In this document: piece after piece, positions 1 through 11,844 of the stretch | Position numbering within the stretch: position 1 is the first letter of the stretch | How the letters are laid out: the number at the start of each line of letters is the position of its first letter | DNA from: Aurantiochytrium sp. KH105 | Lineage: Eukaryota > Sar > Bigyra > Thraustochytrida > Thraustochytriidae | DNA length: 64,000 bases | Direction of reading: 5' to 3' | NCBI GenBank assembly: GCA_003116975.1 | Contig: BGKB01000032.1 | Coordinates: 186,001-250,000, forward strand | Notes under the pieces: generated by a model | Told to the model about the DNA's origin: nothing | The model's input: the letters and a program-made list of their open reading frames with translations, nothing else | Databases searched by the model: none | Translations under genes and position numbers: made by a program

Positions 1-65
1 AGAGTGCATACGCGTGCGGCACTTGGTGAATCTTTAGGAAAACAGTCGTGCGTTACATCAGCAGG

Positions 66-1169
66 ATGAGGCTGCTCACCGCGGCGAACGTACTGGCCGT
101 TCTCGTGGCGATCGTAGGGTATCAGTGGACTCAAATTCGCCCCAAGGTGGACTGGACGCCCGCGCCAGTACAAGAGTTTGAAGCGTGTCCAGCAGACACT
201 GAGAGCACCACGATCATGTTTGGCGCGACGTCCATGCTCGGCAAATACATTGTCGAGTCTTTTCGGCGGGATGCACGCATCTGCATCGTCAACTTTGGAC
301 GCAGCAAGTGCAAAAACTGCCACATTAACGTCAAAGGTGATCTGCGCGACACACGTCACGTTCATCGGGCGCTCGACGCTTACGCGCCCGACACTGTGCT
401 CACTTCTGTGAAGCCCCCTCTTGAGGGCATGCATTACAAAGTCTACATTGAACTCAACCTGCTCAGCATGCTCGAGCTCATCAAGGCAGCCAAGTCTAAG
501 GGCGTCCAGCAGTTCATCTATGTGTCGAGTATTGCGGCGGCAAGCCACTTTATCGCGCACAATGGCACCTCGGAGGCGGACCCCCAACCTTACTACACGG
601 ATTACGAGGCGCCCTACGACGTATCGAAGCGTGTCGCCGAGGACGCGCTCCTTGCGGCGCACGAGGAGGGTGTCTTTTCCACCGTGAGCGTGCGGACGAG
701 CGGCATCATTGGTGGGCCCTCGGACCCTTACAACTTTTACTATGCTTCATTTCCCTTTGTTCCGTCCTTTGACACGCCGGCAGTCGTTGATATCAACTAT
801 GCCGGCAACATTGGCGACGCGCTCTACGTCGTGCACGAGACCCTGCGCAAGACACCGAATGTAGGAGGCAAGTTTTACTATTACACGGGCGAGCACATGT
901 CGGAGCAGCGCCAGGCCGAGATCACGGCCGCTGCGCGAGGCGTCCCGGTACTCACGTTGCCTTACTGGCTCATGGAAGGCATCATCGACGTGGGTCAGTT
1001 TCTCCGTTTCGAGCACAATATTTATAATATTGTCGATATGTTTCGCATGGCAGTCATTCCGCAGCAGTTCGACAACTCTGCGTTTTTCGAGGCATTTCCT
1101 GACTTTAAGCCTCGATACACCATGGAGGAGGCCATTCAGCGCGTGTACAAGAAGAAGACAGACCCTTAA
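66..1169 (+). CDS. Membrane-anchored extended SDR / 3beta-HSD-like NAD(P)-dependent reductase
   Basis: A 367-residue protein of the extended short-chain dehydrogenase (NAD-dependent epimerase / 3beta-hydroxysteroid dehydrogenase) fold. The open frame begins at GTG 48; I take the first ATG at 66, which puts a hydrophobic anchor (LLTAANVLAVLVAIVGY) at residues 3-19. The nucleotide-binding glycine motif GATSMLG is at about residues 53-59. A YVSS strand supplies the catalytic Ser, and YDVSK (about 184-188) gives the Tyr and Lys. The family acts on sterols or nucleotide sugars at the ER or Golgi membrane; the substrate cannot be read from sequence. The N-terminal anchor plus a lysine-rich tail (KKKTDP) fits an ER-associated enzyme. 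It is convergent with PRPF4, with 222 bases between stops. An upstream exon before the window cannot be excluded. Confidence 0.8.
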   Translation: MRLLTAANVLAVLVAIVGYQWTQIRPKVDWTPAPVQEFEACPADTESTTIMFGATSMLGKYIVESFRRDARICIVNFGRSKCKNCHINVKGDLRDTRHVHRALDAYAPDTVLTSVKPPLEGMHYKVYIELNLLSMLELIKAAKSKGVQQFIYVSSIAAASHFIAHNGTSEADPQPYYTDYEAPYDVSKRVAEDALLAAHEEGVFSTVSVRTSGIIGGPSDPYNFYYASFPFVPSFDTPAVVDINYAGNIGDALYVVHETLRKTPNVGGKFYYYTGEHMSEQRQAEITAAARGVPVLTLPYWLMEGIIDVGQFLRFEHNIYNIVDMFRMAVIPQQFDNSAFFEAFPDFKPRYTMEEAIQRVYKKKTDP

Positions 1170-1391
1170 GGCTCTGGAATGGCACATGACGGTGACGTCG
1201 CGTACTCGTCGTGGCAACACACATTTTGTGTCTCCTCCTTAGCAATTTAGACTAGCGCATTTTCATTTCTATTTAGTAACATGATGGACAAAGTAAGTTG
1301 TCGAGGTGCGTCCGACACGCTGTGAGCTGCGAAGCGTAGGCAGAGCGTGCGGCGTAAGGAAGTGGCCTTGTCGAAAGCGACTGCAGCAAGC

Positions 1392-3251
1392 TCAGATGCC
1401 CATAAAGCGCGACGGCGCGAAAACCTTCCAGGTACGATCGTATGAACAAGTCAACAAGGCGTCACCGAGCGGGCTCCACGCCACACCCGTGACCATTTTG
1501 TCGTGAGCGCGCAGATCAGCGAGCAAAATTCCCTCCGGGGCGTCCCACAAACGACACACTTGATCATATGAGGCGGTTGCCAGCACGGCGCCGTGCACGG
1601 GGTCAAAGCGCACGTCACGGACGATGGACATGTGACCTGGCAGCGTGTGAAGCGAAGTTTTCTTACGAAGATCCCATATCCTGGCAGTGTTATCCGAAGA
1701 CCCTGTGGCGACGTGATATCCATTTACAGAAAAGTCTGCGCCCAGAATTTGCCCGGCATGGCCCATGAGTGCATGAATGGCTTTGCCCGACCGCAGGTCC
1801 CAGAGGCGAGCTACCCCCTTGAGGTCGCCCGAGAGGGCGAGAGAGCCATCGGGGTGAAAGGCAAATGCGTACACTGGCGCTTCATGTCCATCTTGCACAA
1901 GGATCGCGCGCTGGGACTCGACGTCCCAAAGACGCCAGGTGTGATCAAAGCTGCTCGTGCCCACAAGGGTTCCCATGGGATGCCACGCAACGCGGCTTAA
2001 TCGCTGCGCATGTCCGTCAAGGGTTCCTACAGGCTTTAGACTTTTGGCAAGTTCTTCCTGATCCGCAGCAGCTTGTGCTGCGGTTGCTTCGGCGTCGTCA
2101 GCGAAGTCGGTCGAAGAAACCCCCCCTCCAGACTTTCCTCCGGGGGCATCGTTCATGTCGACATCGGTCTCGCCCGCAGATACGTTTTTGTGGATCGGGA
2201 CGCGCCACAGTTTGGTTGTGCAGTCCGCAGAGGCCGTGGCGACGAAAAAGGCCTCGTCCGCTTGGGGACCAGAGTTTGCTTCATTGATGGCCACATCGAC
2301 GATCCGATCCGAGTGATCGGCCATTGTCCATGTATGCTCAAAGGTCTCCCGGTCCCACACGCGAGCCCAGCCGCGCGCGGAGCCAGTGACCATTCGTGCG
2401 TGACCTCTTGCGATTGTGCAGCACGTCAGCGGCCGTCGATCCCCAACCTGACTCGCTTCAACCTCAAATTGTTTGACTTTGTCTTCGAAAGACAGGATGG
2501 CATCATCTACACCAAGGAGCGCCTCTTGCGAGCCTGTTTCCGCGCGCTCCTTTGCAAGTCGTGCGCGTGCTCGCGCCCAAGAAAATGTGCATAATTGCCT
2601 GCGTGCTTCCACGAGCTCAAAGTTTGCCTTCGAGTAAAAGGTCTCGTTGCGCGTCTCGGCTTCTGTGGTCGCTGCCGCGATTTCCCTCGTGGCATTTGTT
2701 TGGTCTTGGGGCTGATCACTATCATGGGACTCGCTGGTACGAGCCCGCTTGGCGGCAACGGCGCTTGCGCGATCAAGGCGGGCTTGAATTTCATCTCGTT
2801 CGGAGGCGTCCACCTCAAGCAGGGCAAGTTCTTTGCGGAGACGATTTCGACGATCTGCGGGCCGCTCTCCAAAGAGGCAGATGGGGTGTCCGAGTTCACG
2901 CAGCTGTGCCTTGACTTGGGCATCGCTGGTGGGCACGACAAGCGCGCGCGCCTTACGTTGCGTTTCAATTTCGAGAAGCGCGAGCGCGCGTTTTTCCTGC
3001 TCCTGCAGAGCCGATGCGCTGAGTTCCAAGGTCTCCGATGCCTCGGTGCTCACATTCACATTTCCGCTCGCTTGCGCGCGCCGCAACTGCGACGCCTGGT
3101 CGTTGTTGTTGTCGTCGCCCATGTCCTCGTCCTTGTCGCTGTCTCGGTCCTCATGGCGAGACCGAGCAGCGTCCGCCTCGAGACTGCCAAAGTGGACGCG
3201 CCGCTTCTCGCCTTCCTGGGCGTCGGCATCGCCCTTGCCGTCCTCCTCCAT
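1392..3251 (-). CDS. PRPF4: U4/U6 snRNP protein PRPF4 (Prp4-type WD40 splicing factor)
   Basis: A 619-residue subunit of the U4/U6 di-snRNP, needed to assemble the U4/U6.U5 tri-snRNP in the nucleus. The open frame starts at TTG 3305; the first ATG is at 3251 (MEEDGKGD). After an acidic, coiled N-terminus, residues about 107-145 carry the SFM splicing-factor motif (LRELGHPICLFGE, then a basic helix), which is diagnostic for Prp4. From about residue 285 to the end there are seven WD40 blades, ending in repeats such as DGHEAPVYAFAFHPDG and SSDNTARIWDLRK. Length and domain order match the family (human about 520), with a longer charged N-terminus. No intron is seen. Its promoter must lie in the 560 bases before the next upstream minus-strand gene. 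Confidence 0.93.
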   Translation of the reverse strand: MEEDGKGDADAQEGEKRRVHFGSLEADAARSRHEDRDSDKDEDMGDDNNNDQASQLRRAQASGNVNVSTEASETLELSASALQEQEKRALALLEIETQRKARALVVPTSDAQVKAQLRELGHPICLFGERPADRRNRLRKELALLEVDASERDEIQARLDRASAVAAKRARTSESHDSDQPQDQTNATREIAAATTEAETRNETFYSKANFELVEARRQLCTFSWARARARLAKERAETGSQEALLGVDDAILSFEDKVKQFEVEASQVGDRRPLTCCTIARGHARMVTGSARGWARVWDRETFEHTWTMADHSDRIVDVAINEANSGPQADEAFFVATASADCTTKLWRVPIHKNVSAGETDVDMNDAPGGKSGGGVSSTDFADDAEATAAQAAADQEELAKSLKPVGTLDGHAQRLSRVAWHPMGTLVGTSSFDHTWRLWDVESQRAILVQDGHEAPVYAFAFHPDGSLALSGDLKGVARLWDLRSGKAIHALMGHAGQILGADFSVNGYHVATGSSDNTARIWDLRKKTSLHTLPGHMSIVRDVRFDPVHGAVLATASYDQVCRLWDAPEGILLADLRAHDKMVTGVAWSPLGDALLTCSYDRTWKVFAPSRFMGI

Positions 3252-3815
3252 CGCAGTCGTGGCCCGAATGACTTTGTTTGTTTGCTTGTTTGTTTGCTTG
3301 CCCAATCGTGCTTGCTTGGCCCAATCCCCGAGCTCTTACCAAACAAATCTGGCGATCAACAAGTCATCTAGGCTCGTCAAGGCCCATGTGAAGGACAAAA
3401 TGTTAACGCTGAAGGGGAAGTGGAGAGTAGCAGCAGCGGCGGCTGACGACAACCGAAAGACACCGTGGTGTGTCTTTACGAAGTCTACCTCCTCACATTG
3501 GTGATGACAAATCGATTCTGAAAGGATGTTTGCTTTGAGCAAGGCTGAGAGTGCCCACCAAAGCAAACTTTTGTTTGAGCGGTGATCCGTATTATTGGCT
3601 GAGATCGCTCCGAGATGCTTGAGCAAACAGGCGCGGCTTGATGACGTTGTTAAAGGAGGAAAAGAAAACAAACATTCTAGAATGGTGGAGAGGCGACATT
3701 TTTAAGTTCGCAACAAGAAAGCTGTTTTGTTTTTTTTGCGGGCTGAAAACCTACTCGCACGCGAGACGCGATCAATGTTTAAAAATTTGCACAGGTCAAA
3801 AGCAGAATTCATTGT
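3252..3815. other. Intergenic, 564 bp, PRPF4 promoter side
   Basis: This lies between the PRPF4 start and the stop of the coiled-coil gene. It is AT-richer than the flanking coding sequence. The only structure seen is a short perfect hairpin (CAAAC-TTTT-GTTTG, 3564-3577). Open frames here begin with TTG or GTG and look like noise. Confidence 0.5.
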
Positions 3816-4832
3816 TCAAGTTTTGTTTACGTTATCGAGCCAGCGCTGTTTGAGCCCGAGGTCGCGATTGCGCAGTCGGTGTTTCAACGCTCTTGGAAGC
3901 TTCGCTTGAAGTCCATGCGGATCGCTCGCAGGATCCCACAGACGCAGCGTACCTTTGGGATCATAGGCGACTTTAATGTCAGACGTCCAAGCGATGGAAG
4001 CATCGCGCGACCGACCACGAGCGCTGTCGAGATTGACCTTGAGCTTTGCAACTGCGCGCACCAGCGCCATATTTTTGCGAAGACGCTTTTGCGCCTGCAC
4101 TTCGCGGTGCTGGCGCTCCTGGTCGGCAGCAAGAGCTTCTCTCGCCTTTTCTGCGGATCGCTGCGCTGCTTGAGCGGCCTCCTTACGTTGAGCTTCCTCA
4201 ACATCACGAGCGCGCTGCGCTCGGGTTTGGTTCGCTTTCAGCTTGGCTGTTGCATGAACTTTGATAAGAGCACCACGGAGTTTAGCTCGAGTGGTCTCCA
4301 GACGCTCAGCTCGCGCAAGGGCTCTTTCCTTGGCGAGATCAGGCTTCAAAAGTTCCTGCAAGAGCTCTTCGACAGCAATGCGGTCATCCCACACGTCATT
4401 CTTACCCTCGGGCGACATTTCTCTTGCCACCGCAGCGAGGCTACTCTTTGTCTCATTCACTGGTGGCTCTGCTTCTGGTTCTCTTTCTTGATCCGGTTCT
4501 GGCAGTGCCTCGTCACCAAGGTAATCGCTCACTCCAGGAAAGGCCTGATCGCCGCATTCGGTAATAAATTCAAGAGCTTCTGGCTCGAGGAGTGGTCGGT
4601 CGCAAGGCGCCGATAAGTCAAGCTTTGCGAAGCAAGAGCGTCCACGAATAACTCCACGATGGAGAGCACGGGCGGCGCGCGCGCCTGCACCAGCCGCGAC
4701 AGCAACCGCGGGAGTATCATCTTTCGCGCGATTTGGGAAATCTGCTAAAGATTGTTGCGATTCGCCTTCATTGTTTGCTTCTACGCAGCAAACGATAGAG
4801 TCGAGGATGCTGCGCACCGTTTCTACATCCAT
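3816..4832 (-). CDS. Unknown coiled-coil protein with an internal Ala/Lys/Arg helical duplication
   Basis: A 338-residue protein of no recognised family. The frame is open from a GTG at 5162, but the upstream part is low-complexity; I choose ATG 4832 (MDVETVRSILDS). Features in order: an amphipathic N-terminal helix, an Ala-rich linker, an acidic Pro/Glu-rich segment (about 125-150), then a long charged coiled coil (about 170-285) rich in A, R, K, E and Q. A motif occurs twice: ALIKVHATAKLKANQTRAQRA and ALVRAVAKLKVNLDSARGRS, each followed by D. The C-terminus (TLRLWDPASDP, then a basic tail) resembles one stray WD blade, but there is no propeller. It is divergent from eL33 across about 1.06 kb. 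Expression is plausible but unproven. Confidence 0.6.
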   Translation of the reverse strand: MDVETVRSILDSIVCCVEANNEGESQQSLADFPNRAKDDTPAVAVAAGAGARAARALHRGVIRGRSCFAKLDLSAPCDRPLLEPEALEFITECGDQAFPGVSDYLGDEALPEPDQEREPEAEPPVNETKSSLAAVAREMSPEGKNDVWDDRIAVEELLQELLKPDLAKERALARAERLETTRAKLRGALIKVHATAKLKANQTRAQRARDVEEAQRKEAAQAAQRSAEKAREALAADQERQHREVQAQKRLRKNMALVRAVAKLKVNLDSARGRSRDASIAWTSDIKVAYDPKGTLRLWDPASDPHGLQAKLPRALKHRLRNRDLGLKQRWLDNVNKT

Positions 4833-5895
4833 GCCGCCCCCTCGACCCTCTCTCTCTACCTTTGCACCTTGCGTTGCATGCGATGCGGTGCGCGGGCGGG
4901 CATCCCAGATCGAAAAGTATGATGCGATTGACAGTGAGAGCGGCGGTCCGGCCGGGATAAGGATTGGTGAGTGCACACTGATCCGTTCACATTTTCTTCG
5001 CCGCGGCGTCGAAACGAGGGTCACTTTTGCAAGTGGTGCTCTCACCCCAGTCCCCGCCATCCGCATGCCGAGAAGCGGCCGGTGTCGCGCGCCACAAGCT
5101 CGAACCTCCCTGCCCGACGGTCCTCCTCCTTTTCTCTCCTTCTCCACCTTGTTTCCATTCACCGCGTCTCATCTAGCTGTCATGTCACAGCTAGCGTCAG
5201 CTGCAGCGTCAGCGTCTGCAGTCCGTCCAACAAGATGAATATAATCCGCCCATGGCCATCGACGAGTCGGTCGCTCCATGAGATCCTCGACAGCGACCCG
5301 TCCGTCCACCATCCCGACCTCCATCGATAACCAAGCAGCCCTCAATTGACGATCCCGCGCCCTCAAGACCGATCCATCCCAGGCCGTCGACTCGACCGTC
5401 GGTCTCCGCCGCACAGACACATGCATGAGCACCCTCGATAACCCGCCCTCGTCAATCCTCATCATCCCTTCATCATTCACCCCTTCCTCAGGCATGCATT
5501 CATTACCTATCGCCACCGACGGTGCTCTCGATCGCCGCGCAGCCCAGCTCGGCGCTTGCGGCGGGTCTTTCCGGCGCCGCTCCGCGCCGGATTCCGGCAA
5601 ACCCTACGTGGGCGGCGGCATCGGGTGGTGGTCCTCCCCGGCGCGGGGCCCCGCGTTCCCCGGCGTTTGCGCGACTTGCGCGGGGCGGGCGCAAGTGGGC
5701 TATGGCGCGCCGCAAGTGGGGGCGGCGCGGCGGGAAGGGCGCGGGTATAAAGCGCGGGGCGGGCGCGGTCGCAAAAATCAAGGGAGGAGCGGCTTTGGCG
5801 GCGCGGCGGAGCAGAGCAGAAGCGAGCGCGCAGCAGAAGAGCAAGAGCAGCGGCACGCGGCGCAGAGCAGCGAGCAGCAGCAGCAGCAGGACAAG
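4833..5895. promoter_or_regulatory. Divergent promoter region of the coiled-coil gene and eL33
   Basis: 1,063 bases between two divergent starts. The half nearest eL33 is extremely GC-rich, with repeated GGGCGG/GGCGCGG boxes (5690-5760), a TATA box at 5746, and an AGCAG-rich leader just before the ATG. Overlapping open frames on both strands (5425-6090) are GC-driven and encode only low-complexity sequence. Confidence 0.55.
5746..5751 (+). promoter_or_regulatory. TATA box (TATAAA) of the eL33 gene
   Basis: A perfect TATAAA lies in an otherwise G+C stretch (GCGGG-TATAAA-GCGCGG), 145 bases upstream of the eL33 ATG. That leaves room for transcription to start about 30 bases downstream and for a leader of about 110 nt. 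Assignment is from position and motif only. Confidence 0.55.
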
Positions 5896-6785
5896 ATGCC
5901 CGGCGGCAACGTGAGCTTCCAGGGTAGCTCCCTCAAGCCCAGCCCGCGCCAGCTCGTGCGCAAGATTGGCGAGGACAAGGCCGCAGTGGCCACCGCGCCC
6001 GTCAGGTGAGTGGACCGCGAGGACGACGCGCGGCGAGGAGGACGAGGACGAGAGGGACAGCGGCGTCGATGACGGGGACAACGAGGACATCGAGAAGGAG
6101 GGAGGTGGAGGGGTAGAGCGCAGCTTTGCTTTGCTCGAGCTTGCTTTGCTCAGGTTTGCCTAGGCGGAGCCGAAGCGAGGTGAAAGGATGCAAGCCCTTG
6201 GTCATACTTTTCGCGCGATGGATGGCTCAGTCGAGCATTCGTCTTGCGCTTTGACCTTCTCTCCCTCTTCTTCTTCTTCTCCTTCGTCTACGTGTTCTTC
6301 ATGTATTCTTGATAATTCCTGTCTTCGAGTCCAAATTATTGAGATGAGAGCGAGAGGAGAGAGGAGACGTGTTCAACGTGGTAGTGGTGTTAGCGGACGA
6401 GGGCAATGAGAAAAAGAACAAGTGAATGACTGACATAGAACCTTTGCATGTGTGCGTAATTTCGACAAACAACAGGCTCTGGGTGAAGGGCGTCTTCACC
6501 GCTTACACCGGCGGCAAGAAGAACATCTACCACAAGACCGCGATCATCAAGCTCCAGGACCTCAACGATAAGGACGATGTGCCCTTTTACCTCGGCAAGC
6601 GTCTTGCGTACATTTACAAGGTCAAAAAGGCTGACAAGTTCGGCAGCAAGTTCCGCGTGATCTGGGGCCGCGTCTGCCGCGCACATGGCAACAACGGCGC
6701 CGTCCGCGCCAAGTTCCGCACCAACCTTCCCCCCAAGGCGCTCGGCAAGCAAGTGCGTTGCATGCTGTACCCGAGCAACGTGTAA
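5896..6785 (+). CDS. RPL35A: 60S ribosomal protein eL33 (L35a), two exons
   Basis: Spliced CDS is join(5896..6005, 6476..6785), 139 residues. Exon 1 encodes MPGGNVSFQG... and ends GTCAG|GTGAGT; exon 2 begins after AACAACAG, restoring V-R-L-W-V-K-G across the junction. Exon 2 holds the whole conserved domain: LWVKGVFTAY, FYLGKRLAYIYK, RVIWGRVCRAHGN, RAKFRTNLP and the terminal MLYPSNV. The protein binds rRNA on the large subunit and belongs to the cytosolic ribosome. Human eL33 is 110 residues and starts almost at the LW motif, so this one has an N-terminal extension of about 35 residues. The TATA box, GC boxes and AGCAG leader fit a strongly transcribed housekeeping gene. Confidence 0.95.
6006..6475 (+). 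other. GT-AG intron in the eL33 gene (470 nt)
   Basis: Donor AG|GTGAGT and acceptor AACAACAG|GCTC. Removal keeps the frame and joins the extension to the conserved core; translation through it would stop at the TGA directly after AGG. The intron has a pyrimidine-rich central tract (TCTTCTTCTTCTTCTCC near 6268). It is more than five times longer than the other two introns in the window. Confidence 0.9.
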
Positions 6786-7480
6786 GTCGCTCGGGCATGA
6801 CTGGATTAGCTGCTAAGCCATTTGCGCCTTTATTGATTGGTTTTCTGCCTCCCTCCCTCCCTCCACAATCCTCGAACCTCCTCGAACACTATGCTTCGCT
6901 TTTCCTTGTCGAAAATTCGGGAGAGCCTTCTTTGTAGCAGTTGCTCCTAAACTGCAGCTTCTTCTTGATCGCTCTTCTCAGTTCTTCAACTTGCCAGACC
7001 TCCGAACTGATCGCATGCTACGACTACACTGCCAGCAACTGCAACAAACTCGCAGCAGCAGGTGTCTGTCCACCATGGTCGTCTCAGCTGGCTAGCGTAG
7101 GCTAGTGGGTCACTGCCAGCAGCTCTCTGACCTTGGCAAAAGATGTCCATACCGACTCGCCCTCCCCTCCCGCTGGGAGGGCCGCACGGTGAGATCGAAA
7201 CTGTGCGGTAATGTTTTTTCTCGCTAGTAAACTATTAGGCTAGGCCTAAGTCTAGCCTAAACCGTGATTTGGGCCGCCGTCCGCAGCCGATTCCGCGGCC
7301 GGCAGCAAGCAAGACAGCAACGAAAGCAAGTCTCGCCGCGGCGCCAAGGCTGACTCAGCACGACGCACCCACGCGGCTGCTACGCGCCGCACCTGGCTGC
7401 TGCCTGACACGTGAAGAGCCCGCCCGCGGAGCTCGAAAAAAAGGGGAAGGGACTCGAAAGCAAATTGTGCTGCCGTCGTC
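6786..7480. other. Intergenic, 695 bp: eL33 3' flank and hydroxylase promoter
   Basis: No gene is seen. It holds a TCCC microsatellite (about 6848-6864), a CAGCAACTGC-rich stretch near 7030, and an inverted repeat at 7235-7260 described separately. Confidence 0.5.
7235..7260. repeat. Inverted repeat / potential hairpin with TAGGCCTA core
   Basis: TTAGGCTA (7235-7242) is exactly complementary to TAGCCTAA (7253-7260). The pairing extends inward by G-C, G-T and C-G, leaving a 4-nt loop. It includes the palindrome TAGGCCTA (7241-7248), which recurs at three other intergenic places in the window. Confidence 0.6.
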
Positions 7481-8820
7481 ATGGTGCGCCAAAGAGCGGC
7501 CCCGAGTACGCCTGCCGCTGAGCGCGCTGCCGCCGCGGCCAAGAAGGCTACGGCAGCCAAGAAGGCCGCGGCAGCAGCACGAAACGCACAAAAAGGCGCG
7601 GGAAGTGGATCGAGCAAGTCGTCGTGGAATCTCATGTCAGCACTGTATGTATCCATTGGCGTGCTCGTCCTCGCAGTCGTGGTCGCGACTCTGCAGCAGC
7701 AAGGACATCTTTTCCAGGCTGCAGAGCAGCCCTCAACAGATGCAACTGCAAAGCGCGCTCCGTTGCCACCCGTGGAGGACCGTAGCCGAGGCATGAGCAT
7801 CAAGAGCATCGCAGAGCGTGCGAAATCGCTCCCGTGCAAGAACCGTCACACGGATCGTGACTGCCACAACTTTGCCAGACACGGCCACTGCAGCGAGGCC
7901 CCCGGATGGATGGCCGTGTTCTGCCCAGCAAGCTGCAATACCTGCGAGCTCAAAGACCCAAGTGTGCGCTGTGACGCGGAGCGCATTGGCTACGAGCGAA
8001 CGCCGGCGCTCGAGCCAGGCTCCATTGACAATCTCTTTGCGAACTTGCCCGCCCGCTACCCAGAATACAACATTACCTACTTGTCGCGGCCTCCGTCGGG
8101 CCCATGGGTCGTCAAGTTCCACAACTTTCTCGACGACGAGGAAATCAACACGCTCATCAACCAAGCCGCCGGTGATTTGCAGCGTAGCACGGACCAAGGC
8201 GGTTTTTCGGAGGATGGCGTGCAGGAACAGGTCATTTCTCAAGGCCGCACCAGCGAGAACGCTTGGTGCGACGACGAGTGCGAGAGCAACCCAATCGTAC
8301 AGCGCGTCATGAATCGCATTGCCGAGGCCACCATGGTTCCCCAAGACAACTTTGAGTCCTTTCAGCTTTTGCGCTACCAAATCGGCCAGCAGTACACGCG
8401 GCACCACGACTCGTCAGCATCAGACAACGAGATGCTAGCCGGTCCGCGCATTCTCACCTTTTTCTTGTATCTCTCTGATGTCGAAGCCGGGGGCGGAACC
8501 CGCTTTACGGACCTCAAGCCGCCCATCACCAACAATCCCGAGCGCGGGTCTGGTAAGTTCTTTATCCCTTTATTGCCGCGTTGCCGCTTGAGTCAACCGT
8601 ATTTGCTAACATGTGGATTGTCTCTTCCTTTGCTTGTTCAGCGATCCTCTGGCCGAGTGTCACCAACGATGACCCGCGCAGGATTGACACCAAGACCTTT
8701 CACCAAGCCCTTCCCGTGGAGAAGGGCACCAAGTTGGCAGCCAACATTTGGATTCACCAATACAACTACGTCTTGCCGAATCTGCATGGATGCACCGGCA
8801 GCTTTTCCGAATTCGAGTAA
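7481..8820 (+). CDS. Prolyl 4-hydroxylase-type 2OG-Fe(II) dioxygenase with ShKT domain, two exons
   Basis: Spliced CDS is join(7481..8552, 8642..8820), 416 residues. The N-terminus is Ala/Lys-rich, followed by one membrane helix (SALYVSIGVLVLAVVVATL, about 52-70), so it is a type II ER/Golgi protein. A six-cysteine ShKT module follows (about 118-154). The C-terminal dioxygenase has the Fe ligands H308-x-D310 (motif RHHDSS) in exon 1, and distal H378 (TFHQALP) with 2-oxoglutarate lysine K388 (KGTKLAANIW) in exon 2. The family hydroxylates prolyl residues of secreted proteins. The window's own Pro-rich PT-stalk proteins are conceivable substrates, which is inference. Without splicing the frame runs past the junction and loses the distal His and Lys. 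Confidence 0.92.
8553..8641 (+). other. GT-AG intron in the prolyl hydroxylase gene (89 nt)
   Basis: Donor TCTG|GTAAGTTC, acceptor CTTGTTCAG|CGATCC, phase 1. Removal turns GSGKFF... into GSAILWPSVTN and restores the distal half of the catalytic core. The acceptor is preceded by a clear polypyrimidine tract. Confidence 0.92.
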
Positions 8821-8951
8821 AAAAAAGGTTAGGAAGCAGCAGTTAAAGAAAAAGGAAACATCAAAGACAAAAAGATTGGACATTTTCGGGTGCAAAGAAA
8901 TGCGAGCATGAGTTCGACCCAGCTCACGCGTCGCAAGATGCGCACTCGCGC

Positions 8952-11844
<2,893 letters not shown>

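Noticed and set aside
5425-6090. Overlapping open frames on both strands before and across eL33 exon 1
   Set aside because: GC-rich promoter composition; only the eL33 frame makes a recognisable spliced product.
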